The notes: generated by a model not told the origin, from the letters alone. A stretch of 64,000 bases of DNA from Lysinibacillus sp. 2017 (GCF_003073375.1 NZ_CP029002.1:606001-670000); one strand, 5' to 3'; counted from the stretch's first letter, positions 26,752-36,728 are shown. Numbers and translations: made by a program.

Positions 26752-27804
26752 CTATTGCACGCTATCCTCATCATCACTAGCATTTGATGCTGAGCTTGAT
26801 GAAGAGTCTGTGCTTGAAAGATCTGTTGAATCTGGAATTAAGCCTAAGTGACTTTGTAATACTTGTTTCATTTCTTCTAAATCTCCGTTATCTAATTTGT
26901 AATAATATGTGCCTGTTGACATATCGTTATAGCCTTTTAATGAAAGCGTATCGATACGAGGCATACCGTTTGTTAAATAACTGAAGAATGATTTCATTTC
27001 TTTGAAAGACATATCTGTTTTCATGTTATTACCGACTGCTTCAAGAATATCATCGTATTTGGTAATCGATGTGAATGAAGAAGCTTTGCTGGCAATGGCT
27101 TTAATAACTTCTTGCTGACGTTTACCACGTTCAATGTCACTATCTTGCTTACGTGTACGTGCGAATGCAAGTGCTTCACGTCCATTTAATTCTTGGAAGC
27201 CTGGGTCTAATTTAACCGTACGTTTATCGTTTTCATCTAATTCATTTAACTTGTAAGGGACATCTACTTCAACACCGCCAAGAGCATCAACAATATCGAT
27301 AAATGCTTCAAAGTTTAAACGGAAATAATAGTCTACTGGAATTTCAAATAATTCTTCAACGGTTTCGATTGTTGCTAATGTACCACCGAAAGCATGAGCA
27401 TGCGTGATTTTGTCTTCGTCCCTAATGTAAGGAATGTAAACATATGAATCACGAGGAATACTTACTAGTTTTACTGTTTTTGTTTTATTGTTTAATGTTG
27501 CAAGTAATAATGCATCAGAACGCGAATTGTCGGCACCTTGACCACGTTTTTCGCTATCGTCAACACCGACAAATAGAATGGAAACATTGTCAGTAGCTGC
27601 CTCGGCTTTTACATCACGTTGTTCGGAGATTTCTCGTTCTTCGATTTCTTCATAAGCGACACCCGCAGCGTGTTCGGCTTTTTTCGTTAAATAAACGCCA
27701 TAAGCAGTTGCGCATATCATTACGGAAGCAGCGAGTAATAATACTACCTTTAAAAACAGCTTAAACTTCGAAGATCCCTTCTTCTTTGCTTTTTTATTTT
27801 CCAT
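26752..27804 (-). CDS. lytR: LytR-CpsA-Psr (LCP) family wall polymer ligase
   Basis: 350 aa; ATG with GAGGAG upstream. A cytoplasmic Lys-rich start, one membrane helix (~17-38), then the extracellular LCP domain (~75-260). It shows 'ILFVGVDDSEKRG....RSDALLLATLN', 'VKLVSIPRDSYVYIP', 'KITHAHAFGG', 'ALGGVEVDVPY' and 'ALAFARTRKQDSDIERGKRQQEVI', with the conserved Asp and Arg residues that bind the polyprenyl pyrophosphate substrate. LCP enzymes attach teichoic acid or other glycopolymers to peptidoglycan. The tail is Ser/Asp-rich and disordered. Position beside tagO and yvyE matches B. subtilis lytR (tagU), which faces the other way from tagO. Confidence 0.94.
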   Translation of the reverse strand: MENKKAKKKGSSKFKLFLKVVLLLAASVMICATAYGVYLTKKAEHAAGVAYEEIEEREISEQRDVKAEAATDNVSILFVGVDDSEKRGQGADNSRSDALLLATLNNKTKTVKLVSIPRDSYVYIPYIRDEDKITHAHAFGGTLATIETVEELFEIPVDYYFRLNFEAFIDIVDALGGVEVDVPYKLNELDENDKRTVKLDPGFQELNGREALAFARTRKQDSDIERGKRQQEVIKAIASKASSFTSITKYDDILEAVGNNMKTDMSFKEMKSFFSYLTNGMPRIDTLSLKGYNDMSTGTYYYKLDNGDLEEMKQVLQSHLGLIPDSTDLSSTDSSSSSASNASDDEDSVQ

Positions 27805-27916
27805 TAAAATTCTCCTCTAAGTTAGGAATTGTCTATCTGTTTATCATGAATTTTAAGATAAGTTTGCAATCTTATTTATTATACTACTATCTACTTATGT
27901 CGTAAATTGAAAAATG

Positions 27917-28552
27917 CTATTTGCGTAGAAATTCGATAAATAGCGCTTCTTCGTTCGTAGTAATCGCTTGACCATTCGTTAATTCTGTTATCCATGAGAC
28001 GAATTCTGTTTCTTTTTCCTTTAAAACGGAAACAAAAATTTCAACATTTTCTGCGTATTCAATGCTGCGTAATGTAAATTCAGAAGCGCGAATTTCATTT
28101 TCTAATTTTCCGAGCCAAATATAATCAATCTTCACTTTCATTACATAATGTAATTTGCGTTCGACAACTTGTGCAGCGGCAATGCCTTCTGTTGTGGCTT
28201 TTCCGTAAGCACGGACTAATCCGCCTCCACCAAGTTTGATGCCCCCGAAATAACGGGTAACAACAACTACTGTGTCTTTTAACCCTTGTTTCTTTAAAAC
28301 TTCTAACATAGGGACGCCAGCAGTGCCACTAGGTTCCCCATCATCATTGGCTTTTTGAATATGATCATGTTCACCAATCATATAGCATGAGCAATTATGC
28401 GTAGCGTTTGCATGTAACTTTTTAATTTTACTAATAAATAGTAATGCTTCTTCTTCTGTTTCGGCACGTTCTACATAGGTAAGAAAACGAGATTTAGATA
28501 GGATAATTTCTGATTCACCGTATCCTTTGACGGTGAAATAGTTATTTCTCAT
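27917..28552 (-). CDS. yvyE: YigZ/IMPACT family protein YvyE
   Basis: 211 aa; ATG with AAGGAG upstream. The N-terminal IMPACT/YigZ domain (~18-125) carries 'SRFLTYVERAETEEEA', 'HNCSCYMIG', 'DDGEPSGTAGVPMLEVL' and 'VVVVTRYFGGIKLGGGGLVRAYGKA', all family hallmarks. The C-terminal DUF1949-type ferredoxin-like domain is at ~140-205. Cytosolic; suggested to bind nucleic acid or affect translation, but biochemistry is unsettled. Divergent from degS, as in B. subtilis. Confidence 0.94.
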   Translation of the reverse strand: MRNNYFTVKGYGESEIILSKSRFLTYVERAETEEEALLFISKIKKLHANATHNCSCYMIGEHDHIQKANDDGEPSGTAGVPMLEVLKKQGLKDTVVVVTRYFGGIKLGGGGLVRAYGKATTEGIAAAQVVERKLHYVMKVKIDYIWLGKLENEIRASEFTLRSIEYAENVEIFVSVLKEKETEFVSWITELTNGQAITTNEEALFIEFLRK

Positions 28553-28629
28553 TAAATTTTCTCCTTATATTTACAATAATAGACTTATTTTGTAGTTACA
28601 ATATATCTTAAAAAATGATTTAATAATGT

Positions 28630-28635
28630 TATAAT
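28630..28635 (+). promoter_or_regulatory. Possible -10 of the degSU promoter
   Basis: A perfect TATAAT, 79 bp before the degS ATG. The -35 region is weak (CTTAAA at optimal spacing), as expected if an activator were needed. Confidence 0.35.
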
Positions 28636-28713
28636 AGGTATGTACTATATTAGTAGGAAAATGAAAAAAAAGATAGAATTAGATTAACATTCAATTGACG
28701 AGGAGTGAGGACC

Positions 28714-29877
28714 ATGTTTCCAAATGATCGCATTGATATCGCCTCGCTAGACGTAATTTTTAATCGAATGTTAGAAACGATAACGAATTCTAAAGATGAT
28801 ATTTTTATTATAAGCGAACAAAGTCGTAGAAGCTTTGAAGATATGCAACAGGAGCTAGAAGTTATACGTCAAGAAATTTCGATTACGATTGATGAAAGCG
28901 ATAATTTAGAAAAGCTTTTACAACTGTCTAGACATCGACTTGTCATCGTAAGTAAAAATTTCACGGAGCATTCGGAGGAACAAATTCGAGCTGCTTATGA
29001 AAATACGAACAATTTGCAATTAAAAGTATCACTTTGTCGTGAACGTGAAAAACAATTACGGGATAAGCGTGATGATTTAGAAAGACGATTACGTGCTCTT
29101 TATGATACGATTGAAAGAGCAGATCATATCGTCAATCAAGTAAATGTTGTCATTAGTTTTTTGACAACGGACTTAAAACAAGTAGGCGCTGCATTAGAGC
29201 AAGCGAAAATCAAACAGGATTTTGGTATTCGTATTATTGCTTCTCAAGAAGAAGAGAGAAAACGTTTATCAAGAGAAATTCATGATGGTCCTGCTCAAAT
29301 GATGGCAAATGTCCTCATGCGATCGAATTTAATCGATCGCACGTTTAGAGAGAAAGGTGCAGAAGCGGCACTTCAAGAAATTAGTGATTTAAAAGTAAGT
29401 GTGCGTAATGCATTGTCTGAAGTGCGTCGAATTATTTATGATTTGCGACCTATGGCACTCGACGACTTAGGCATTGGACCTACATTGAAAAAGTATTTAT
29501 CTACTATTATGGAATACAACCCAGGCGTCGATATTCAGTTTATGACGTACAATAACGAACGCCGAATATCCTCGGATTATGAGGTAGCAATCTTCCGTTT
29601 AGTGCAAGAAAGTGTTAATAATGCATTAAAACATGGAAAGGCGCATCAAATAATTGTAAAACTTGAGTGGTTACGTGACGAAATAAATGTTGTCGTAAAA
29701 GATGACGGTAAAGGTTTCGATACGGGAAATATTCGAGAAGGAGCATTTGGCCTCGTTGGTATGAAAGAAAGAATTGACTTGCTAAAAGGTTTTATAGACA
29801 TTACTAGTACGATCGGTAAAGGAACCGTCATAATGATGAAAGTACCTTTACAAACAGAAGATGAAGAATTATTGTAA
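28714..29877 (+). CDS. degS: Cytosolic sensor histidine kinase DegS
   Basis: 387 aa from ATG 28714 with GAGGAGTGAGG upstream; GTG 28705 overlaps the RBS and is rejected. No membrane segment. The N-terminal long coiled coil (~20-165) is the DegS sensor region. HisKA_3 follows, with 'QEEERKRLSREIHDGPAQMMAN' and phosphoacceptor His190. The HATPase domain has 'QESVNNALKHGKA', 'DDGKGFD' and 'GLVGMKERIDLL'. DegS phosphorylates DegU; the pair controls exoenzymes, competence and motility. A 22-nt gap to degU implies one operon. All catalytic motifs intact. Confidence 0.97.
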   Translation: MFPNDRIDIASLDVIFNRMLETITNSKDDIFIISEQSRRSFEDMQQELEVIRQEISITIDESDNLEKLLQLSRHRLVIVSKNFTEHSEEQIRAAYENTNNLQLKVSLCREREKQLRDKRDDLERRLRALYDTIERADHIVNQVNVVISFLTTDLKQVGAALEQAKIKQDFGIRIIASQEEERKRLSREIHDGPAQMMANVLMRSNLIDRTFREKGAEAALQEISDLKVSVRNALSEVRRIIYDLRPMALDDLGIGPTLKKYLSTIMEYNPGVDIQFMTYNNERRISSDYEVAIFRLVQESVNNALKHGKAHQIIVKLEWLRDEINVVVKDDGKGFDTGNIREGAFGLVGMKERIDLLKGFIDITSTIGKGTVIMMKVPLQTEDEELL

Positions 29878-29899
29878 TAGACCATTAGGGGGTATTTAA

Positions 29900-30574
29900 A
29901 TGACGAAAATTATTATTGTAGATGACCATCAATTATTCCGTGAAGGAGTAAAACGTATTTTAGATTTTGAAGATTCATTTGAAGTTGTGGCAGAGGGCGA
30001 TGACGGTACGGATGTAGTCAACTTATACGAAAAAAACATTCCAGATGTTGTTTTAATGGATATTAATATGCCAGGTAGAAACGGCGTTGAAGCAACAGCA
30101 GATCTAATTGCTGAATATCCAGACGCAAAAGTGATGATGTTATCAATTCACGATGACGAATCTTACGTAACACATGCATTAAAATCAGGTGCACTTGGTT
30201 ACATGTTAAAAGAAATGGATGCAGACGAAATCGTTGAAGCTATCAAAGTAGTTTCAAATGGTGGTTCATACTTACATCCAAAAGTAACGAAAAACTTAGT
30301 TGCGGAATTCCGTCGTTTATCAGAACATGAAAACAAAGGAAACTTCCACCAAACAGAAATCCGTCGTCCATTCCACTTATTAACGAAGCGTGAATGTGAA
30401 GTATTACAATTACTTACAGATGGTCAATCGAACCGTACAATTGGTGAAACATTATTCATCTCAGAAAAAACGGTTAAAAATCATGTATCAAGTATTTTAC
30501 AAAAAATGAACGTAAACGACCGTACACAAGCGGTAGTAACAGCTATCAAAAATGGCTGGGTTGAAGTTCGTTAA
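29900..30574 (+). CDS. degU: Response regulator DegU
   Basis: 224 aa; ATG with AGGGGG upstream. The receiver domain (1-~120) has acidic pocket DD8-9, phosphorylation site Asp54 in '[10 protein letters not shown]', Ser in 'MLSIHDD' and Lys in 'YMLKEMD'. The C-terminal LuxR-type HTH (~155-220) reads '[41 protein letters not shown]'. It binds promoters of degradative enzymes, comK and, in B. subtilis, the fla/che and flgM control regions. Its target flgM lies 8 kb downstream here. It ends in a strong terminator, after which the largest repeat cluster begins. Confidence 0.97.
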   Translation: MTKIIIVDDHQLFREGVKRILDFEDSFEVVAEGDDGTDVVNLYEKNIPDVVLMDINMPGRNGVEATADLIAEYPDAKVMMLSIHDDESYVTHALKSGALGYMLKEMDADEIVEAIKVVSNGGSYLHPKVTKNLVAEFRRLSEHENKGNFHQTEIRRPFHLLTKRECEVLQLLTDGQSNRTIGETLFISEKTVKNHVSSILQKMNVNDRTQAVVTAIKNGWVEVR

Positions 30575-30589
30575 TCTATTAAAATCCGA

Positions 30590-30628
30590 GCAGGGGCATT
30601 GTATTCGTACAATGTCTCTGCTTTTTTT
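30590..30628 (+). terminator. Terminator of degSU
   Basis: GCAGGGGCATTGTA / TACAATGTCTCTGC stem with TTCG tetraloop and seven T. Confidence 0.92.
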
Positions 30629-30639
30629 ATTGTCTTGGG

Positions 30640-31635
30640 GGATTGTCAGAGCTAGTCATCTTCTGATAGAGATGTTATTAAAGTGTATTGGGTTTTGGCA
30701 GGCTGGGCGCCCAGAGTCGCAAAGATATGTTGCACATATCTGTACGACTCTTCTTTGCGCCTTGGGCTAGGCCTGCCAAATCATAGGCTAATCCATTATG
30801 CCTTTGCATGTATTCAGGGGCGGCGCTGTTGGCGAGCAAAGGCGCCGTTTTTCTTTGAAGCGAGTCCGTTGAATTTTGTGAGTTGAAGGGATTGTCAGAG
30901 CTAGTCATCTTCTGATAGAGATGTTATAAAAGTGTATTGGGTTTTGGCAGGCTGGGCGCCCAGAGTCGCAAAGATATGTTGCACATATCTGTACGACTCT
31001 TCTGTGCGCCTTGTGCTAGGCCTGCCAAATTAAAGTGTAATCCATTATGCCTTTGCATGTATTCAGGGGCGGCGCTGTTGGCGAGCAAAGGCGCCGTTTT
31101 TCTTTGAACGAGTCCTTTGAATTTGGTAGGTTGAAGGGATTGACAGAGCTAGTTATTTTCTAATAGAGATGTTATGAAAGTGTATCGTGTATTGGCAGGC
31201 TGGGCGCCCAGAGTCGCAAAGATATGTTGCACATATCTGTACGACTCTTCTGTGCGCCTTGGGCTAGGCCTGCCAAATCAAAGTGTAATCCATTATGCCT
31301 TTGCATGTATTCGGGTGCGGCGCTGTTGACGAGCAAAGGCGCCGTTTTCTTTGAAGCGAGTCCGTTGAATTTGGTAGGTTGAAGGGATTGTCAGAGCTAG
31401 TCATTTTCTAATAGAGATGTTATGAAAATGTATCGAGTTTTGGCAGGCTGGGCGCCCAGAGTCGCAAAGATATGTTGCACATATCTGTACGACTCTTCTG
31501 TGCGCCTTGTGCTAGGCCTGCCAAATCAAAGTGTAATCCATTATGCCTTTGCATGTATTCACGGGCGGCGCTGTTGACGAGCAAAGGCGCCGTTTACTTT
31601 TAAAGTGAGTCCGTTGAATTAAGTGTGAAAGGGAC
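30640..31635 (+). repeat. Family A repeat cluster 4, four forward units
   Basis: Period 248-249 bp. Main hairpins at 30695-30779, 30944-31028, 31192-31276 and 31440-31524, all closed by TTGGCAGGC / GCCTGCCAA with the core AGAGTCGcaaAGATATGT-TGC-ACATATCTgtaCGACTCT. The linker is 'GTAATCCATTATGCCTTTGC'. The second hairpin (CGGCGC...GGCGCCG) is followed by TTTTTCTTT, a terminator-like arrangement. Each unit is preceded by 'TTGTCAGAGCTAGTCAT...CTAATAGAG' or a close variant, which has promoter-like spacing. Confidence 0.92.
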
Positions 31636-31800
31636 TGTCACAGATTCTCTTTTTGTAAAGGGATGAATATATGGATAGATAGGGTTCAATAGTTGTCAAC
31701 GCCTTCATATTCTATAATGGCAGGATTGCCTTTTCTACTAAAACTCTAGATAAATGAGTTCACAGTATTTAGATGTTAAATAAATAGACTGTGATAAACC
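31636..31800. other. Junction segment between inverted repeat arrays (cluster 4)
   Basis: Non-repeat, AT-rich spacer. From about 31740 it contains 'CTAGATAAATGAGTTCACAG' and, further on, 'GCATAGGAATGATTATCTAT', both also present in the junction of cluster 5 at 38118-38220. No gene seen. Confidence 0.7.
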
Positions 31801-32920
31801 CTCTAACCAACTGCATAGGAATGATTATCTATATAAAAAGACTGGCGCCTTGCCCGCACAGCGCCAGCACGTGAATACAAGCAAAGGGAAATGGATACAC
31901 CTTGAATGGGCGGGCCTTACATACAGCACAAAGAACATTCGCAGAGACTCTTGCAAAGAGGCTTTGTAAATGTGTGCTGCGCCCGCCCAAACGAAATACC
32001 CGAATCACCACTATAACAAAGGATGAATTCACTATGATAATACCTACTTATAAGCTTGCGTGCGAAGAACCTGCCAAATGACTACACCCGAATAACCACT
32101 TTAATAAAAGGCAGATTCACTGAACTGTATCTTTCTCAACTTTATAAGGGAGATTCGATAAATTTAGAAGACTGGCGCCTACCACTGTAAGCGCCAGCAC
32201 GTGAATATAAGTAAAAGGAAAATGGATACACCTTATATTGGCAGGTCTTTCACGAAGCACAAAGGCGAGTCGTACAGACATGTGCAACATGGCTGTGCGG
32301 CTTGCGTGCGAAGAGCCTGCCAAATGACTATGCCCGAATAACCACTTTAATAAAAGGCGGATCCACTTGAACTTATCTTTCTCTACTTTATAAAAAGATT
32401 CGTCTAATAAAAAGACTGGCGCCTACCACTGTAAGCGCCAGCACGTGAATACAAGCAAAAGGAAAATGGATACACCAAGTATTGGCAGGTCTTTCACGAA
32501 GCACAAAGGCGAGTCGTACAGACATGTGCAACATGGCTGTGCGGCTTGCGTGCGAAGAACCTGCCAAATGACTATGCCCGAATCACCACTTTAGTAAAAG
32601 GCAGATTCACTGAACTGTATCTTTCTCAACTTTATAAAAGGTTCTCCTAATAAACCCACTGGCGCCTTGCCCTGCACAGCGCCAGCACGTGAATACAAGC
32701 AAAAGGAAAATGGATACACCAAGTATTGGCAGGTCTTTCACGAAGCACAAAGGCGAGTCGCACAGACATGTGCAACATGACTGTGCGGCTTGCGTGCGAA
32801 GAACCTGCCAAAAAGACTACGCCTGAATAACCTTTTCATTAGAAGACTGAAAGAGGCTTTGTGAATGTGTGCTGCGCCCGCCCAAACGAAACACCCGAAT
32901 CATCTCTTAATTTAACCCCC
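31800..32920 (-). repeat. Family A repeat cluster 4, four reverse units plus two fragments
   Basis: Main hairpins at 31907-31989 (TGGGCGGGC / GCCCGCCCA), 32239-32323, 32482-32567 and 32725-32811 (TTGGCAGG / CCTGCCAA, core CACAAAGGCGAGTCG...). Second hairpins read CTGGCGC...GCGCCAG followed by a T-rich stretch on the minus strand. Half-hairpin fragments lie at about 32050-32095 (GCTTGCGTGCGAAGAACCTG) and 32848-32900 (AGAGGCTTTGTGAATGTGTG). From 32920 to 33086 there is only the upstream region of the next gene. Confidence 0.9.
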
Positions 32921-33086
32921 TATTCCAGTAGCTTTAACAACTACACCCGAAACGTATTTTTTAGAACAATGCAACATCTCCCTGGATTGTGCGTCTTATA
33001 GGAAGTGAATGTGAACGGACAAGGAAGTGTCATCGAATTTTAATTCGTTGTGTGCTAAAATGTTTTGCAGGAGGGTTTGTAAAATT

Positions 33087-33605
33087 ATGAAAAAATGGTT
33101 AGTAGCTGTAATGGCAGTTTTTGTATTAGCGGCTTGTGGAAACGAGGAAAAAGAAGCATCACCCAAAGAATTACAAAGCACAATTGATGATGGAACAGTT
33201 GGATTTGAAATTTTAGGTGACTCGATTCAAGAAGTGGCAAATGTTCCAGAGAACGAAAAAAACGAAATTTTATCTGCATTTAATGACTATATTACAGCCT
33301 TTAATGAAGAAGATTTAGAACGTTATAAACAAATTATTTCAAAAAATGCAAAAGGCTTTAAATATGAAGAAGATGTCCAAGCGGTAGCGGAAGTGTTCGA
33401 ACAATACGATGTTAGCCGAGTGGCGGAGGATGTCACGATTGTAAAGTATGAGGACAACGAAGCACAGGTGTTTTCTAATTTAAAAACGGAAACAAAAGAA
33501 ATTGAAACCGGTGCAGAGCTTTCGGGAGCGGGTCGACAAGTAACTGTTTTAGTCAAAGAAGACACGTGGAAAGTTTCAAGCATTTATTATATTGGTAGCG
33601 AATAA
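33087..33605 (+). CDS. Predicted lipoprotein with NTF2-like domain
   Basis: 172 aa from ATG 33087, with GCAGGAGGG about 8 nt upstream; a longer frame from 33027 would bury this RBS. Lipobox 'VLAACG' makes Cys17 the lipid-modified residue. After a charged linker, residues ~60-170 form an alpha+beta domain of the SnoaL/NTF2 (DUF4440-like) type: 'ILSAFNDYITAFNEEDLERYKQIIS', later strands 'DVTIVKYEDNEAQVFSNLKTE' and a terminal 'TVLVKEDTWKVSSIYYIG'. Such domains bind small ligands or act as scaffolds; no catalytic residues can be assigned. Single gene with its own terminator, upstream of degV. Confidence 0.82.
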   Translation: MKKWLVAVMAVFVLAACGNEEKEASPKELQSTIDDGTVGFEILGDSIQEVANVPENEKNEILSAFNDYITAFNEEDLERYKQIISKNAKGFKYEEDVQAVAEVFEQYDVSRVAEDVTIVKYEDNEAQVFSNLKTETKEIETGAELSGAGRQVTVLVKEDTWKVSSIYYIGSE

Positions 33606-33633
33606 TTGAGTGGAATTGATTCAATTCAAAGAG

Positions 33634-33669
33634 ACGTCCCTAGCATGCATATGCCAGGACGTTTTTTTC
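33634..33669 (+). terminator. Terminator of the NTF2-like lipoprotein gene
   Basis: ACGTCC / GGACGT outer stem with inner GCAT/ATGC pairing, followed by TTTTTTT. Confidence 0.75.
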
Positions 33670-33767
33670 ATATAATAAGAGAGGGATGGACATCTATTGC
33701 GATTGTAGAATATCGTTCACAATTACATAGAGATACGTTACACTAGTGAACATAGGAGTGTGGGGAA

Positions 33768-34613
33768 ATGATAAAAACAGCAGTTGTAACAGATAGTACA
33801 GCCTATTTAACGCTTGAAGAACGAAAAGCGTACAATATTCATATGATTCCTTTGGGAGTTAATATTGAAGGAACGGTTTATGATGAAGAAGTGACAATTA
33901 CAGCTACTGAATTTTATGATCGTGTACGTGGGGCAAAGGAATTTCCGAAAACAACCATGCCACCGATTGGAAAATTCGTTGAGCTTTTTGAAAAGCTAGC
34001 AACAGATTATGATGAAATCGTAACGATCCATTTATCAAGCGGTATTAGCGGTACATTTGAAGGCGCGGTACAAGCAGGTAAAATGGTAGAAAATATAAAC
34101 GTGTATGCATTTGATTCAGAAGTGGCAGCTTATTTACAAGGCATGTATGTAAAAGAAGCGGCAAAAAAAGCTGCAGAGGGTGCATCGGGTCTAGAAATAC
34201 TCGCACATTTAGAGGAACTGAAAACATCGATGGAGGACTATATTATTGTCGATGATTTACAGCATTTACAACGAGGTGGTCGACTATCGGCTGCAGCAGC
34301 TCTTATTGGCGGATTACTTCAAGTGAAGCCAGTATTAACTTTCCAAGATAAAGTCATTGTGCCGTTTGAAAAAATCCGCACACGTAAAAAGGCTTTGCGT
34401 CGAGTAGAAGAACAGCTTGCAAAAGCAGTTGAAAAATACGGTGCATTACAAGCAACAATCATTCATGCCAACTGTGAAGAAGAGGCGCGCGAATGGATGA
34501 ATAGCTTATCTGAACAATATCCAACCGTAGATATTACACTAAGCTACTTTGGTCCAGTTGTAGGTACACACTTAGGTGAAGGTGCCATTGCCATGGGTTG
34601 GTTAAAAAACTAA
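33768..34613 (+). CDS. DegV family fatty-acid-binding protein
   Basis: 281 aa; ATG with AGGAGTGTGGGG. 'TAVVTDSTAYL' at the N-terminus, 'TTMPPIGKFVELFEKLATDYDEIVTIHLSSGISGTFEGAV' with the Ser residues that hold the fatty-acid carboxylate, 'DDLQHLQRGGRLSAAAALIGGLLQVKPVL' and C-terminal 'VVGTHLGEGAIAMGW' define DegV/FakB-type proteins. They present fatty acids to the kinase FakA for phospholipid synthesis. Homologue of YviA at the same locus in B. subtilis. Single gene between two terminators. Confidence 0.94.
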   Translation: MIKTAVVTDSTAYLTLEERKAYNIHMIPLGVNIEGTVYDEEVTITATEFYDRVRGAKEFPKTTMPPIGKFVELFEKLATDYDEIVTIHLSSGISGTFEGAVQAGKMVENINVYAFDSEVAAYLQGMYVKEAAKKAAEGASGLEILAHLEELKTSMEDYIIVDDLQHLQRGGRLSAAAALIGGLLQVKPVLTFQDKVIVPFEKIRTRKKALRRVEEQLAKAVEKYGALQATIIHANCEEEAREWMNSLSEQYPTVDITLSYFGPVVGTHLGEGAIAMGWLKN

Positions 34614-34628
34614 ATTAGACATTCAGAG

Positions 34629-34668
34629 ACAGTCACTACGATATTTTAGGGGTAGTGGCTGTTTTTTG
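34629..34668 (+). terminator. Terminator of the DegV gene
   Basis: ACAGTCACTAC / GTAGTGGCTGT stem (one G-U), 12-nt loop, TTTTTT. Confidence 0.85.
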
Positions 34669-34711
34669 ATTTTAATAGATATAAAAATTCATATCAAAAG
34701 GAGACGAACTA

Positions 34712-36130
34712 ATGATCAAGCAACGATCCAAGCACTACAAACTATCAAAACTCCGCCAATTCAAGACTTACCGAGGCTTCCTCATCGAACCTGCCATCAG
34801 AAATTTCTTCACAGGCCGCATTTGGCAACGCAGTCACACCCCATTCCCACAATCAAAAATTGAAACCTATATCACGCGCGGCTATTTCGAAGTTGTGCCA
34901 GCTGTCCTAACGAAACCCAAACTAAGCTGCAGGCGCTGTCACAATGAAACTCGTCAAAAATTTGTCGCCTTCCACTGTGCAAAATGTAAGAGTACCTGCT
35001 ATTACTGTCGCCACTGCATCACGATGGGGCGGATGTGTAGCTGTGATGAATTGCTACTATGGAAATCCAAAGAAACTCCACTCGCACAACCTACGCCGAA
35101 CTTTACTTGGGCGGGTCAACTAACCACACAGCAAGAAAAAGCCGCGAAAGAGTTAACAGAAAACCTCATCCGAAATCGCCATCATCTTGTGTCAGCTGTA
35201 TGTGGTGCTGGAAAAACAGAAATCCTTTTTGCCGCCATTCACCAATCACTACTAGCAGGAAAACGTGTCTGTGTCGCAACACCACGAACGGATGTTGTGC
35301 TCGAACTGTTTCCGAGGTTTCAACAAGTTTTCCAAAACATCATTCTTCATGCCTATTATGGCAATGCCCCGCAGCAACAAGGATTCGCGCAACTCGTGCT
35401 CGCTACGACGCATCAGCTATACCGATTTGAAAACGCGTTTGATGTGATGATTGTTGACGAGGCAGATGCCTTTCCTTATACATTCGATGAAGCTTTACAG
35501 CGCGCGGTTTTAAAGGCCAAAACCTCTGATGCTCCCATCGCATTTGTCACCGCAACCCCATCTCAAAAGCTACTCACCCAACAGTCCAAACAAAACTGGG
35601 GCTATTCCTTTATCGCACGTCGTTTCCATGGCTTTCCACTACCTGTCCCAAAATTCCAATCGCTATGGCGTTACGAAAAAGCCTTTCAAAAGGGGGAAAT
35701 CCCACCAAAACTCCTGCGTTGGCTCGAACAACGACTTCAGAATAACGAGCCATTTCTCCTATTCTTCCCAACAATTGAACTCATGGAACTGGCAACACCG
35801 CTATTTCAACACTATGATTCCTCCATTGAAAGCGTGCATGCCGAAGACCCAAACCGAAAAGAAAAAGTCGTACAGCTCAGAAATGAAGAGCGAAAGGGGC
35901 TGTTAACGACCTCCATTTTAGAGCGCGGCATTACGATCAAAAATGTTCAAGTAGCGGTCATCGGTGCAGAAAATCCCGTTTTTACGTCGAGCGCATTGAT
36001 TCAAATTAGCGGACGTGTTGGGCGGAATATAGCTTTTCCTGATGGTGATATAACATTTTTTCATCACGGATTGACGTTAGAAATGGATGTAGCGCGAAAA
36101 AAGATTTTGGAGATGAACCAGTATGAATAA
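34712..36130 (+). CDS. comFA: Competence DNA-uptake helicase ComFA
   Basis: 472 aa; ATG with AAAAGGAG. The N-terminal zinc module has paired CxxC groups ('CRRCHNE', 'HCAKCKSTCYYCRHC', 'GRMCSCDELL'). A DEAD-box-type helicase follows: Walker A 'SAVCGAGKTEIL', Walker B 'VMIVDEADAFPY', motif III 'FVTATPS', motif VI-like 'QISGRVGRN'. ComFA sits at the inner face of the membrane and helps drive single-stranded DNA import during transformation. The gene is unusually CAA/CCA/ACC-rich compared with its neighbours. comFC follows with an 8-nt overlap. comFB, which lies between them in B. subtilis, is absent. No stop or frameshift. Confidence 0.96.
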   Translation: MIKQRSKHYKLSKLRQFKTYRGFLIEPAIRNFFTGRIWQRSHTPFPQSKIETYITRGYFEVVPAVLTKPKLSCRRCHNETRQKFVAFHCAKCKSTCYYCRHCITMGRMCSCDELLLWKSKETPLAQPTPNFTWAGQLTTQQEKAAKELTENLIRNRHHLVSAVCGAGKTEILFAAIHQSLLAGKRVCVATPRTDVVLELFPRFQQVFQNIILHAYYGNAPQQQGFAQLVLATTHQLYRFENAFDVMIVDEADAFPYTFDEALQRAVLKAKTSDAPIAFVTATPSQKLLTQQSKQNWGYSFIARRFHGFPLPVPKFQSLWRYEKAFQKGEIPPKLLRWLEQRLQNNEPFLLFFPTIELMELATPLFQHYDSSIESVHAEDPNRKEKVVQLRNEERKGLLTTSILERGITIKNVQVAVIGAENPVFTSSALIQISGRVGRNIAFPDGDITFFHHGLTLEMDVARKKILEMNQYE

Positions 36131-36728
36131 AACAATTACCCACTGCTTACTATGCGAGCGAGAGCTACAAATTCGCTTTGGCTGGAAGGAACTACTTGTA
36201 AAAACATTGCCACAAACGATTTGCCCACGTTGTGAAGAGCGCTTTGAACGCATCGAACAGCAACGTGAAAAAGAGATCATTTCGCTTTATCACTATAATG
36301 AAGCAATGAAGGATTTTTTACATCGCTATAAGTTTTTACATGATGTTTATCTAGCACATACATTCAACCAAATACTCCACGAGCACCTAAAAAATGAAAC
36401 CTACACGATCGTCCCCATCCCCATGCATCCAGATAACTTGAAAATTAGAACGTTTGCACATGTCGAAGAGCTATTAAAAGCCGCCAATATTCGATTCGAA
36501 CAACATTTAACAAAGCTTTCAAAAGAGCAGCAAGCCTTAAAATCCCGCGAAGAGCGACTGCAAACCCCACAGCTATTTGATGCAATCGATTCAGCAACTA
36601 TTAAAGGAAAGAGTATTTTATTAATTGACGATATTTTTACAACAGGTACAACGATGCGACATGCCGAAAAAGTACTGAAGCAAGCAGGAGCTAAGGACGT
36701 GTGCGGAATTACATTAATCCATGGTTGA
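36123..36728 (+). CDS. comFC: Competence protein ComFC (phosphoribosyltransferase-like)
   Basis: 201 aa. ATG 36123 lies inside the end of comFA (8-nt overlap). N-terminal zinc-finger pairs 'CLLCERELQ' and 'CPRCEERF'. 'YHYNEAMKDFLHRYKFLHD' and 'VPIPMHP' are typical of the ComFC/GntX family. The PRPP-binding loop is 'ILLIDDIFTTGTTM' near residue 165. It works with ComFA in DNA uptake. Translationally coupled to comFA. Confidence 0.95.
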   Translation: MNKTITHCLLCERELQIRFGWKELLVKTLPQTICPRCEERFERIEQQREKEIISLYHYNEAMKDFLHRYKFLHDVYLAHTFNQILHEHLKNETYTIVPIPMHPDNLKIRTFAHVEELLKAANIRFEQHLTKLSKEQQALKSREERLQTPQLFDAIDSATIKGKSILLIDDIFTTGTTMRHAEKVLKQAGAKDVCGITLIHG

